Shown here piece by piece: positions 20,628-31,091 of a stretch of 64,000 nucleotides of DNA. How positions within the stretch are numbered: the stretch's first letter is position 1; each line of letters opens with the position of its first letter. This DNA comes from Paraphoma chrysanthemicola (taxonomy: Eukaryota; Ascomycota; Dothideomycetes; Pleosporales; Phaeosphaeriaceae), in the NCBI GenBank assembly GCA_020744225.1, contig JAGMWG010000021.1, positions 806,001 to 870,000 of the forward strand, given 5' to 3'. The position numbers and the translations under genes were made by a program. The notes under the pieces were generated by a model. That model saw only the letters and a program-made list of their open reading frames with translations. It had not been told where the DNA came from and made no database searches.

Positions 20628-21557
20628 TCAATCTCCACCCTCAGCCTCCTCCTTCTCCTTGGCTTCCTCCTCCGCCTTCTTCTTATCCTCCCATTTCTGC
20701 TTCTTCTCCAACAACTTCTGCAGATTCTTCGCACCGTTGAACACACCCTGCGTCTTCGCATTACACGCTGCGCATGTCGGATCCTTCCGGTATCTCTTCA
20801 GGGCGCATGCCTCGCAAAAGTAGTGTCCGCACTTGGTGATGATGGGAGTCGTGTACGGCTTCTTGCAAATCAAGCAAGCAAATGGAATCTTCTCTAGCAT
20901 CGCGAAATCAATGCCGTCGTCGTCCTTGTCTTTCTCGTCTCGATTTGCCGATGCCACTACAGTCCCTCCGGGTTTCTTGCCCTTGGTCGACATCTCCCAA
21001 TCGCGATCGAGTTTCCAGCCAGCTGCGTAGTCTTCGCGCGCATGCAAGAACTTGCAATTATCTCCGAAACCACAGAAGCCCGTCTGCTTGTAGTCCTTGC
21101 ACACATCGGGTGTATAATCCGTGACTGTGATTGTGCGTATATTTGTCGAGGCCTTTTGCGGTCCCACTTGCCGCGTTGGCGCATCTGCTTTCTTCTCGAT
21201 GAAGGTCTGTGGTTTCACGCGCGTGCTGCCAAGTAGATTCTTCGAGCTCAGGGCGCCGTCGGCGTCCTCGTCATACCAGTTCGTTTGCTTGGTCGCATCG
21301 CTGCTGGCTTCTATTACGGCTGAGCGGTCGGCTTCGTACGTCGTTGTACCCTCAAATCCAGATCTTGCCTTCTGATCGGCGGTGGAGGCTTTCAGTGCGT
21401 TGTCGTTGATCTTGCGCCGCTTCACTACGCGACCGTCTTCGCCTTCTGCTTCTGAGCCGGAGGATGCATCTGAGTCGGACGGCGGGGGTGGTGGCGCAGC
21501 TTTCCGGGGTGCGGCTTTTGCGCCTCGTTTCTTGAATTTGACTACTGGAGCTTCCAT
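20628..21557 (-). CDS. cwc24: Pre-mRNA splicing factor CWC24/RNF113 (CCCH zinc finger plus RING)
   Basis: Spliceosome component that binds the 5' splice-site region in the activated (Bact) complex before the first step. Single exon, 309 residues. Residues 1-60 are basic/acidic and disordered. NWYDEDADGALSSKNLLG near 93-110 is a conserved family segment. The CCCH finger has Cys153, Cys162, Cys168 and His172 (VCKDYKQTGFCGFGDNCKFLH region). The RING finger begins at Cys228-Cys231 (CLICKKP), then CGHYFCEACALKRY and CAACN. The C-terminal tail is a Lys/Glu-rich helix. Order and spacing match yeast Cwc24 and human RNF113A. Confidence 0.95.
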   Translation of the reverse strand: MEAPVVKFKKRGAKAAPRKAAPPPPPSDSDASSGSEAEGEDGRVVKRRKINDNALKASTADQKARSGFEGTTTYEADRSAVIEASSDATKQTNWYDEDADGALSSKNLLGSTRVKPQTFIEKKADAPTRQVGPQKASTNIRTITVTDYTPDVCKDYKQTGFCGFGDNCKFLHAREDYAAGWKLDRDWEMSTKGKKPGGTVVASANRDEKDKDDDGIDFAMLEKIPFACLICKKPYTTPIITKCGHYFCEACALKRYRKDPTCAACNAKTQGVFNGAKNLQKLLEKKQKWEDKKKAEEEAKEKEEAEGGD

Positions 21558-22703
21558 GGCATCAGATGTTGAAAGGGTGTGTGGAGAAGTTATGGAAGCT
21601 GTGGTCGTGGTTTAGAAAGTTCGAGGTGCGCCACAGTGGCTGATCAATCCGTTGCTGATGTAAGCGCGGAGATGCGGCTGATTTGGCGGCTGTTTGTTGT
21701 GTTCCTGAGTTTGGACCGTCGTCAACGCACAGGGGCAGCGAGCATTTCGTTGTGAGCACACCGGACTAGACGTATTCATGATGTAAAAAAAAGCGTGTGA
21801 GTTGAGATTCAAGGCCTAGGTGAAGTCTGCAGCTGTGTTGGCGTTGAACTCACCCCGGGACGTTCTCTAATCAAGACTCATGGCTGGCCAACGTACTGTC
21901 GCTGCTGTTATCGTTTTTGTTGACATGATGGACGCGAGCTTCTGGTCGACTACAACGGCGCGTCAAAGTAATCTTAGACTCTGTCGCGAGTGTGGGGTTC
22001 CGCGTCACGGCCCAGCAGTCATCGCGTACTTTGGCAGGCCAATCGACATGTCTGCTCGACCTGCTGGGAGTGAGGGGCAGCGGGTTGGCACATCGTCTAC
22101 GTAACTGTTTCCAGCGTGGCCGGACATGGGATAGACAGGCGGGCCAATCGAACGACTGTCTCGCCCGGACAGCTTTCCTGTGTTGTTGATGTTTGGCTTG
22201 AGCGCAAGCACGGTCCTTTCACTGCTCATTAGCGATACTCTTATGCAAAGCATCTCCCGCGCGCGCCCATCTCATCTCGTCATCACCGTCTCGCCCGCCC
22301 GGCCTTTCTTTCGTTCTTTTCTGCCTGGAGGCGCTGCTTCGGGGATGTGCATTGAGTTGTCTGTCCTATAGTGAGCGAACGCGCCACCGAGCCCTAGTAG
22401 CCGCTGCCCTGTCCCGTCGGCTGAGATCGCGTTCTTTCAGCCAACCCTTTGGACTGGCCGAGCGACTTTCTCTGCACGTCGAGCCTCACCCCGTCCGACT
22501 GAAACGCACAAACGGCTCCATTGTCATACTTGCCGGAAACGGACCGCCAGTCATCGTGGGCTCTTTGACGTGACGGTTGCCCCTCAGCGCGCCCTCCCAC
22601 GCGACGCTTCGACTCCACCTCACGACACGACAAGCGAACCTTCATCACCGAACAGTCGACTGCAGGCCATGGAAGCGTAGACGTGCAGCCTAGGGGAACA
22701 CTA
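21558..22703. promoter_or_regulatory. Divergent promoter region of CWC24 and the ApsA/Num1-like gene
   Basis: 1.15 kb between two outward start codons. The region 22200-22700 is rich in C and CT runs and probably forms a long 5' UTR of the ApsA-like gene. It ends in a tiny upstream ORF (listed separately). No additional gene recognised. Confidence 0.4.
22669..22680 (+). promoter_or_regulatory. Minimal upstream ORF (Met-Glu-Ala-stop) before the ApsA/Num1-like start
   Basis: ATG GAA GCG TAG sits 23 nt before the main ATG at 22704, in a good initiation context (ggccATGg), better than that of the main start (actaATGg). If the mRNA includes it, ribosomes would need leaky scanning or very short-range reinitiation to reach the main ORF, which would lower expression. 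Transcript start is unknown. Confidence 0.5.
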
Positions 22704-25700
22704 ATGGCGACAGCAAATCCGCCGCCGGGTGCGCTCGCGGTGGACAATCACAATGGCTCTGATCCCTTCGTCTCAGGCTCGCACGATGCCCAGCGACAGC
22801 GCTATGCCGCCTTCGACAATTCGCAGTTCTCGCTATACCTCAACGGATCGCCAGCGCAGGCGAAGCGGGCCCTGCAGGCACATCTGGCAGAGACAACGCG
22901 GCGGCTGCAGGAGACGTCACACCTCGGCAACTCGCTGGTCCAGCAGCGCAGAGAGCTGGAAGAGAAGCTACAGGAAGTCGAGCAGCAACAGCAGGAAAGC
23001 GACATTGGACCCGATCTGCGACACCGACTGGCCGAGCTAGAGAAAGAGTTCAACGAAGTCGGCCGCGAGACTGCCCGTGCTTTCCTCCCAAAGTCCCGCG
23101 TGCCCAGTGGAGAGACTGACACCACAGGTGGTGCCTTTGTTTATTCTAGCGAAGCCCAGCACTCGCCCACCAAGGTTAGCGTGCCCTCGCGGAAGCAACG
23201 AAACCAGCAACCAAGCAGAATCAACGACATTGCTCTCGCCACCGAGATCTCCACGTCTCTCCTCTCCCAGCTCAAGGATCTGCAGGCCGTGCTACTCGAA
23301 AAAGAAGATGCCCTCAAAGCAGCCGATTTGGACAGATCACAACTTGAGATCGAGGTCGAAGGACTGTCTCAGCGCCTACGAACGCTCGACGAAAGCGAGT
23401 CCAGACTCAAAGATGTCAATTGGAATCTGGAAACACAAGTTCGCGAATCAGAACTTCAATCAAAGTCGGCTGTGGACAAAGAGCATCGTCTTAACCATGC
23501 CCTCAACTTGGTTCGAACCGAAAAGTCGACCCTTGAGCGGGAGATCGAAGACCTGAGGCAGCAGCACGCCAAGCTCAACGATGATCACATCAACAAGTCC
23601 AAGCAGAGTGAGACTGAGCTGACAAGCCTCCGACGCAATGTCACCATGACTGAGATGGAGAAGAACGCGTTGCTGCGCAAGGTCGAAGATCTATCGACTC
23701 AGAACCAGGAGCTCGCCAAAGCGGTAGCTTACCGCATGAAAATCGACGACCAAGTCGCGGCCGAAGACACTTCGCCCGATGATGGTGCCGAGGAGCGCGA
23801 GACACAGACCCCTGAGCACTCCCCTCCACCATCTCCAAGCAAGGCGACTCCGCGCCATGGTATGCTCGAATCCGAGACCTTGAAGCATTCACTCCAACAC
23901 GCGCATCGCATGATCCAGCAACTCAAGAACAACATTCATCGCGAGAAGACTGAGAAGATCGAGTTGAAGCGCATGCTGCAAGATGCACGTGACGAGCTCG
24001 AGACCAATCGCGGCCCTCTCAATGCGCCCGGTAGTGCTGGCAAGCGAAGGAAGACCGACAAAGACGTCTTCAAAAAGCCTGCCCGCCCAGATCGCCTGGG
24101 TGCGCTGCGTTCCGGCACTCATGAAATCATCGAGGACGAAGAGGATTGGGAGGAGCAGGAGGGCATGCAAAACACACCCAGCCGACGGCCCAGACCAGCA
24201 GATCATATTCCCGGAGCTTTCACTAGCGGCTTCAGTTCAGCAGCAGAGACAAGTGCCAATGAAGGATTCGAGACCGCCAACGAAACATCCGATGCTGCCT
24301 TCGAGACCGCGAATGAACGTGATGGAACAACAACGGAGACCGATGCATTCTTGACCGGCGCTGAGACCTTGGACGGCGAGAGCAGCGAAGAGCTTACTGA
24401 GACCGAGGCTGGTTCCGCGCAAGTCACGAAGCGCCAAAGTCGATCTTCAATCGCCCGAGGACGGCATCAGGACTCATACGAGAGCACCGCCTCTACTTCT
24501 GGTGACGAGTATGACGAGCCCGATATCAGGACTCCGATACAGAATCAACATCCACGTTTCAGGCTCAAGCCCAAGCAAAGTGGTGCACGCTTGTCGACAC
24601 CAAGGTCCAGTCGCGATCTGTTTGCTGTCACACCTCCAGTCGCCAAGGACTCTCCAGCCAGTTTTGCAAGCAACAGCAGGGAAAACACACCTGCTCAGGG
24701 CAAGAGCCTCTTCGCAGAGTTGGAAGATCTGAGTGGAGACGAGGACGGAAGCAGCATCGGCGAAGGAACACCAAGCCGATCCAGTGTCCTCTTTTCTCCT
24801 GACTCTTCGCCGGACGCCACCAGGCGCTCGGTAGCCGAGACCGTCCCCAAGGTCGATGTCGTGAAGCCAGCCATGGTAGACTCGGGCATGATGACAGAGT
24901 CTGAGCCTGTCCCAAGGATAGCTCTGTCTGCGATCAAGTCCGAAGGTACCCAGCCTCAAGTTGCGAAGCCTGCCACTTTACAACTGTCATCCCTATCCGC
25001 TCACGACACAACTCCTCTTGCACCGCGCCAGCCCAGTCTCCTTGTCTCGTCCTTCACGGCACAAGAAACGATACCCAAGAGTGTTTCGCCACCTGCTCTG
25101 AACATTTCTAGCATCTCTGGACATGCTACCCTACCTCAAACTCCACTTGTCGTGCCGCTCACGATATCCACCCTGTCCGCCCACGAGACTGCTCCCAAGG
25201 CCGCCCCTGTACCGGTCTTCGATTATTCCTCGCTGGCCCTGCAGCATACTTCGCCTCAAGCCGCACCTACTGTGCCTTTAGATATGTCCTCCGTGTCTTC
25301 ACATCACACGGAGCCGCGCCTGGCAGTTCTGCCAACAATAGGCATGTCTAACTTCAGTTCGCATGAGACGCAACCCATCGCACCTGTTGAGAAAGAGCAA
25401 GTGGTGCCCTCCCTTGGAATCTCGACAATCACACAACAAGAGCGTGAACCCAAAGACGGCCTTTTGTCAAAGAGTCTAGCCCCAGCGGCGGTTCTTGCTT
25501 CGGGTGCGCTGGTAGCGTCCGGTATATATGCGCACAGTACCACTCACCATGACCCGTCAAGCTCGGATCAGACGGCGTCGACAAGTGCAGATGTCAGCCG
25601 TGACCTTGAGGCTTCTAGCGGTAAAGCAAAGGACGCACAAGAGTTACAGAGCCACTCGCCGTTGCAGCTCTCCAATCTGTCGGCACATTCAACAGCACCC

Positions 25701-28231
25701 ACAAGTGCTCCAGCTCCGCTGCGCCCGACCCTATCCCATATGTCTTCACAGATGACGGAGCCCTTCATTGCGCAACGCATTGCACCTCAGCTCTCTGAAC
25801 TACGATCACATTCGACTGAGCCTGTTGCACCCCGACAGCAACCACTTCAGGTCTCCACGTTGTCCTCTTGGTCTACAGAGCCTACCGCGCCACGACAGCC
25901 TGTCCTGCAAATATCGGATTTGTCGTCGCGATCAACAGAACCTCAAGAGGTGCAGAAACCCAAGGCACAGCTTTCGTCTCTTGTGCATCAATCTTCGGCG
26001 CCACTGGAGCCTCGCCGAGCGGTATTGACCATGACGTCGACTCTGTCGTCCCAGGTCAGCGAGCCAGTCGACCCTGTGAAGCCAGCGAAACCCGAATTGA
26101 AGATACTCTCTGCGCTTGATACTGAACCCGTTGCTCCACAACAGCAGTTGCTTCGCGAGGCTGCCATTACCAGTCAGCATACCGAGCCTATATTGCTACC
26201 AAAGGCCGTCTTGCCGCAGCATCGATTCTCTGATGTCACTACTCTGCAGAACACCCAGCCCGAATCGCCGACATTGCCCTCTTTCCTCCCAAGTCCGAGT
26301 CGACCTTCGACGGCTACTCGCATTGAGGCTCCTCAACTGGCAATGTCAACTTTCTCCGCGCAGAGCACAGAGCCATCGGTGCCTTCAAGACCTACGACAG
26401 CGCATAGGACCGTCCCGGTGCCCTTCCCGATGGCCTCTGGAGCCGAGCCAAAGGACGTGGCACAAACATCGCAGCCCGGCTTCTTCGACTCGATGTTCCC
26501 ATCCACCAAGGACAAGCAGTCTCATTCCACCGCTGACCGTTCTGTCGATTCAGAAGGCCGTGTACCTCTTGCGCCAATCAGCTCTAACTCTCTTCCGAAG
26601 ACCCCTAGGACGCCTGTGGCTGACGGAGGCACTCAGACAATGGTGTCTGCTGCTCAAATTGACAAGCTTTTGTTGGCCAGGAGTCAGCGCTATTCCACAG
26701 CGATCGTAACATCCGATGTGGAGAAGTCTTTGTCTCCACCACCATCACCAAGCAGACGGCATTCGAACGAGGGCAAAACTCCTCGACGACCTGGCAGCTC
26801 CGGCAGCATACGTTCACGTGCCGCCTCTCCACCGCCTCTCCCTCCAGACCATAAGGAAGTCATTGCTGCCGCTGCCAAGAGCCTGCCTCCCGTATCTCCA
26901 GGTCTGATGGGACCTCCTACCATGCCTGCATCAGCTTATAAGAAGCGGCCACAGACCCCTTCAATCCGCACAGGGACTGCAACAGCGACGCCAAAGACCG
27001 GTGGGACAACGCCTCGGCCTCGTCGCCATTCGCAACGTGGCGATGCTCGAAGTGGAGCATCTTCGCCAATCAGTCGACGATCGTCGCTATCATCCTTCAC
27101 CTCAGAGGTTGACCAGCGCTTCAACATGCAGGGCGGACCTTCCTTTACGCCAAATGGCGTGCCTCCTGGTGCGACCGATCCACGCATGATCCAAGCCATC
27201 ACTCAAACCATGATTGGCGAGTACCTGTGGAAATACACTCGCAAGACTGGACGAGAAGGATTGTCAGAGAACCGACATCGACGATTTTTCTGGATCCATC
27301 CGTACACGAGGACTTTGTACTGGAGTGATCGGGATCCGCAAACCGCTGGCAAGACAGAGCTGAAGGGCAAGAGTGTGTCAATTGAGTCTGTCCAGGAGGT
27401 CGAGGATAGCAACCCCCTTCCCCCTGGTCTCCACCAAAAGAGCCTGCTCGTAATTACGCCGGGTCGCTCTATCAAGTTCACTGCAACAACTGGCCAGCGC
27501 CATGAAACCTGGTTCAATGCCCTCAACTACTTGTGCCAGCGTGTGGATGAAAACGAGCCATCAGAACAAAAGCCATCAGCTGCCAGCGAGATTCAAGACG
27601 AGTTTAATGCCGGGTACCGCAGTGCCTCGCGAGCTACCGGTCGCTCACGAGCGTCCATGTCGTCGTACGTGACGAGACGCACATCTTCACCTCATGCTCA
27701 AGTTCCCACACTTCGTCCAAACCCCGCATCGCAAGCCCGCTCAGCGTCAACCGAGCAAGTCCAAGGCTCCGTCTCCAGTCGCATCAGCAGCTTTATTCGC
27801 CCTACCTCTGCTATGCGAGGATCGTTCTCCAGCCGCCGAAGTAGATCTAGCGTGCAGGACTCCACCACGTATGAAGAGCCTAGCGATGCTAAGATGGATC
27901 TTGGCCGCGACATTCATGACCATGTTGAGCGCGACATAGACAATATGGTCAATGTCCGAGCATGTTGCGATGGTAAGCCAATCTCCCGTGCATCACATAT
28001 GCTAGCTAACAAAGTTCAGGCAAACACGATGTCGGTCACCTTCACATGCACTCGTTGAAGGGCAGACACAGTAGCAATAACGTCAATTCTCGGCCTTCAC
28101 TCATCGGCTCCTTAAGCTCACGTTCTCAATCACGTACCGAGTCGCGCAATACTTCAAGAGCGGAGTCGCGCAACGACCGCATCAGGCATCAAACTGAGAT
28201 GGAAGCTGCAAATTTCGGAGCGGGTGCCTAA
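22704..28231 (+). CDS. apsA: ApsA/Num1-like cortical protein: coiled coil, degenerate repeats, C-terminal PH domain
   Basis: Cell-cortex anchor that captures dynein and positions nuclei (Aspergillus ApsA, yeast Num1) and tethers mitochondria in yeast. Exons 22704-27972 and 28020-28231 give 1826 residues. A coiled coil rich in Leu/Glu/Gln spans about 45-400 with breaks. The middle is Ser/Thr/Pro-rich and acidic. About 19 degenerate repeats with core S-x-H-x-T-E-P lie around 759-1228. A hydrophobic patch (APAAVLASGALVASGIYAH) interrupts the array near 933. The PH domain is at about 1495-1615 (IGEYLWKYTRK ... RHRRFFWIHPYTRTLYWSD ... RHETWFNALNYLC), predicted to bind PI(4,5)P2. The short last exon is SR-rich and restores the usual ACCDGKHDVG motif. 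The ATG at 22704 is the first in frame. Confidence 0.88.
24979..26390 (+). repeat. About 19 degenerate coding repeats in the ApsA-like gene
   Basis: Repeating protein unit of about 19-27 residues with the consensus LS-x-LS-(A/S)-(H/Q)-x-T-(E/A)-P-x-x-P. Cores read in order include AHDTTP, AQETIP, GHATLP, AHETAP, SHHTEP, SHETQP, SQMTEP, SHSTEP, SWSTEP, SRSTEP, SQVSEP, ALDTEP, SQHTEP and AQSTEP. The copies differ at DNA level, so the array is old rather than a recent slippage product. Confidence 0.75.
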
Positions 28232-28857
28232 TTTCCTCCCCGCCTTCTCATACACCATTCTTCTCTCACACACTCTTCCAAAAAACATATATGGTCATCA
28301 TCCATGGCTGACAGTCCTTTTTTCCTAGTCTCCAACAGCGTTGCTGGGATAGCTTCCCAATCTCCTTTGTTCCTATCTCTCAACTTTTCGGCGTGCGGGC
28401 ATTTCTTGTCAATCTACATCCGGACCAAGCAGCGCTTGCAATGGTGGCGAGGCCCAGAAAACATATGGCGTTCACCGGTCAAGCATTGCCTGCGGGAGCT
28501 CAGGAGCAAGCTCGAATGGGGGTGGAGCTTTACATAACGACCCTTTTCTTTCCGATCTCGAGCTTCTGGTTTGATCCAAGACTCTTCGCAGCATCACCTT
28601 TATCTCAACGCCACTCCTCGGCCTCATTTCCATTACCTGTACTGTTTGTGTTTGAGTATTAATATGGAGCGGCGCGCATCATAATGTCTTTCGGAGGGCG
28701 ATAGAAAATCCCTGTTGATGGCCTGCGGTCAGATTCATAGTGCGATGAAATGAGAAACAACTAAATTGCGATTGGGCTGTAATTTGTATGTGACGTGAAT
28801 TAGACGGCGCTGCCTCATGATAGGTCAACATCTGAACATGCATGATCTCCACTCATA
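28232..28857. other. 3' flank of the ApsA-like gene up to the transposon
   Basis: 3' UTR and terminator of the ApsA-like gene are expected. A 77-codon frame (28304-28537) shows no domain. It ends at the TA target-site duplicate 28856-28857. Confidence 0.4.
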
Positions 28858-28922
28858 ACGTGTTTTATAAGCGAGCGGCGCGTACAACCGAGCGGCGCAC
28901 CCCACCAGCTTTGATCACCTCT
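28858..28922 (+). repeat. Left terminal inverted repeat of the pogo-type transposon
   Basis: 65 bp identical to the reverse complement of 30645-30709. It begins ACGTGTTTTATAAG and contains the 10-mer CGAGCGGCGC twice (repeat positions 15-24 and 32-41), likely transposase binding sites. Confidence 0.93.
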
Positions 28923-28978
28923 TCGAGCGTACAACTCAACCACAATAGATAGCAGTATATAGATAGTAATACGATAGA

Positions 28979-30628
28979 TTAAGTAGTATCTACAGAGTCT
29001 TTTTTGCACGTACGGGCGTTGTGCCCAGTCTCTCTGCACCTGCTGCAGCGCGCAAGAGCCTGGCGGCTGAGGCCTGATTGCTCTCCACCTCGACGCTCTT
29101 CACGAGCAATCTGCTGATCAGCCTTACGTTGGGTAAGTATATCCTCGCCAGCTCCCTTTGTTAAGACTCCCTGCTTCTGTACACGCTTTTTCTTGCGCTG
29201 CTTTCGCTTTGATGCTGCCTCGTTAGCCTTTTCAAGGCTGGTGATCCTCTCGCGCATCAGCTCAGCTGACAGGATCATCACTTCAGCGCCCTTCTTAAGC
29301 TGATTAATTGCCTCAATAATTGACGCAGGCGAGGAGCTCTTGTGTTGGCGTACGCGCTCGCGAATCAGCGTTGATTGAGCCTCAAGCTCACGCGCGTTAC
29401 TCGGCGTACGAGCCTGCCAGACAGCCTCTGGCAGAGCAGCAGGTGTAGGTGTACGCAGCTGTACGTCCAGCTTTGACAAGACAGCGTCTGGCTGAAGAGG
29501 TACAAGGCCTGCGCCTCGAAAGGCTGAGCAGATATTAGCTGTCGTGAACGCGCGGTCAAAGGCTGCCTTGAAAGCTGGAAGAAACTCAAGCTTCGTAATG
29601 TGGTTGATGTGGTGTCGGATAAGAGCCTCAACCTCGCGGCTGTACGCGCGCTTTAACGGCGAGAAGCAGCCAACATCAAGAGGCTGCAGCAGATGAGATG
29701 AGTGAGGTGGCATGCAGAGCGTATAGATATTGTTCTCCTTGCAGAGCTCTTGAAATTCAAGAGAGTGGTGACTCTCATGGCCATCAAGGACAAGCAGGCG
29801 ACGCGCACCTACAACACGAGTCTTCGTGTGAGCGTTGAAGTGCTTTAACCACGCAACTCCAAGGTCGTTGTTTGTCCAGCCGTTGTCGCTAACTGCGATC
29901 ACCCAGTCGCGTGGGATAGCTGCCTCTTCGTACCAGGCAGACAGGTGATACTGGCCAGCAAAGATGAGAAAGGGTGGGACTGTCCAGCCAGCAGCGTTGA
30001 TTGCAGCGATCACCGTCACCCACTCACGATTGCCAGGCTGAATAGCCTTTGGCCGGCCTCTCCTCTCTGACCCAGTCACGACAAGCTGAGTCGTGATCTT
30101 GCCCATCATAAAGCCAGCCTCGTCAAAGTTATAGACGTCCTCATCGCAGATACCCCACTTGGCTTTTGTCTCCTCTACAAGCTCAAACCAGCGTTGTATA
30201 AGGATAGGATCTTCACACAGAGCTCTCTGCCTATCGTACGCTCGATTGAAACGCGTCGTAAGACTGTCTGTACGCCTGACAAAGTTGCGCGCCCAGTGGA
30301 CGCCAACGTGACTAGCAGAGCGCGCAGCCAGCAGCTTATCAGCCATATCACGTACAGCTGCGTACGTGGGCGCGAATCCACGTCGATCAAGGTCGAGTAT
30401 ATGTCTGACAATCACCTCCTCCTCTAGCTGGGTGAGCTTCTTTGAGTTGGGCTGGCAATCGCGTCGAGAAGCAATACCAGCGCGTCGGCGGCGGAGTGTT
30501 GTTTCAGCTACGTTGTAGACTGCTGCAGCAGATCGATTGCCTTGCAGTTGGTTAGCTGAGATAGCTGAGATAGCAAGCTGAATATTGGCTTCATTTGGGA
30601 GTATTTGAGTAACGTTGCGTTGAACCAT
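28979..30628 (-). CDS. Transposase, pogo/Fot1 family (HTH, CENP-B-type HTH, DDE_1)
   Basis: Cut-and-paste transposase that binds the terminal repeats and inserts at TA. Single exon, 549 residues. Order of parts: N-terminal psq-type helix-turn-helix (about 10-55), CENP-B/Tc5-type helix-turn-helix (about 65-130, FAPTYAAVRDMADKLL ... VGVHWARNFVRR), then the DDE catalytic domain with NFDEAGF (Asp169), LVLDGHESHHS (Asp282) and LLQPLDVGCFSPLK (Asp318). The spacing of the last two is 35 residues (DD35D). A C-terminal helix rich in Lys/Arg (SKRKQRKKKRVQK) is followed by a CCHC zinc knuckle (CSRCRETGHNARTC). All catalytic residues are present, so it may be active. Confidence 0.93.
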   Translation of the reverse strand: MVQRNVTQILPNEANIQLAISAISANQLQGNRSAAAVYNVAETTLRRRRAGIASRRDCQPNSKKLTQLEEEVIVRHILDLDRRGFAPTYAAVRDMADKLLAARSASHVGVHWARNFVRRTDSLTTRFNRAYDRQRALCEDPILIQRWFELVEETKAKWGICDEDVYNFDEAGFMMGKITTQLVVTGSERRGRPKAIQPGNREWVTVIAAINAAGWTVPPFLIFAGQYHLSAWYEEAAIPRDWVIAVSDNGWTNNDLGVAWLKHFNAHTKTRVVGARRLLVLDGHESHHSLEFQELCKENNIYTLCMPPHSSHLLQPLDVGCFSPLKRAYSREVEALIRHHINHITKLEFLPAFKAAFDRAFTTANICSAFRGAGLVPLQPDAVLSKLDVQLRTPTPAALPEAVWQARTPSNARELEAQSTLIRERVRQHKSSSPASIIEAINQLKKGAEVMILSAELMRERITSLEKANEAASKRKQRKKKRVQKQGVLTKGAGEDILTQRKADQQIAREERRGGEQSGLSRQALARCSRCRETGHNARTCKKDSVDTT

Positions 30629-30644
30629 TGTCTGTTGAGATGAG

Positions 30645-30709
30645 AGAGGTGATCAAAGCTGGTGGGGTGCGCCGCTCGGTTGTACGCGCCGCTCGCTTAT
30701 AAAACACGT
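30645..30709 (-). repeat. Right terminal inverted repeat of the pogo-type transposon
   Basis: Perfect 65-bp inverted copy of the left end; identity stops exactly at 30645 where the next base differs. It ends CTTATAAAACACGT, followed by the TA duplicate. It lies 16 bp upstream of the transposase ATG and so probably also contains its promoter. Confidence 0.93.
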
Positions 30710-31091
30710 TATGCATGAACTTGAACACGGAAGGTTGATGCAAACGGGTAAACGCCAAGGCGCGGGGCGGTGGCGCCTGGCAGAAACGCCAAACTTTCCA
30801 AGCGCGTTCGCTGCCTGCACTCGATTTAACAACAACACTGTCGCCGTGCGCGCAATCCATTACAACATCGACTCTTTCTTTCTGCGACTGCGGGCAGCTT
30901 TCGAATTGTTTATACTAGACTTTGGACGGCACAAGATACACTTAATCAGAATCACGGACCCGGCTCGGCTCGCGACACAGCACTCGACTTTCAACGTTCC
31001 CAATCTCAAGCGCAACCGCACGCAATCCCAACCTCACCTCTAGGAGAACCCCTCAATCAGCTCGCAATAACCTTACACACCCACCGCAATC
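30710..31091. other. Promoter and 5' region of ISY1 next to the transposon
   Basis: 382 bp from the TA duplicate to the ISY1 ATG. The last 70 bases are A/C-rich, as in many fungal 5' UTRs. No gene. The transposon insertion has set the distal limit of this promoter. Confidence 0.4.

Larger units (their letters stand above)
28858..30709 (-). mobile_element. Complete pogo/Fot1-type Tc1-mariner DNA transposon
   Basis: 1852-bp element flanked by a TA duplicate on each side (28856-28857 and 30710-30711), the target site of Tc1/mariner elements. Both ends are perfect 65-bp inverted repeats. It holds one uninterrupted transposase gene that fills almost all the interior. There is no sign of RIP-type decay such as many stop codons. 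It sits between the ApsA-like gene and ISY1, outside both coding regions. Intact ends plus an intact ORF suggest a recent insertion. Confidence 0.93.

Noticed and set aside
24474..24959. 161-codon minus-strand frame inside the ApsA-like gene.
   Set aside because: Shadow of a Ser-rich coding region; many such frames lie inside this long exon.
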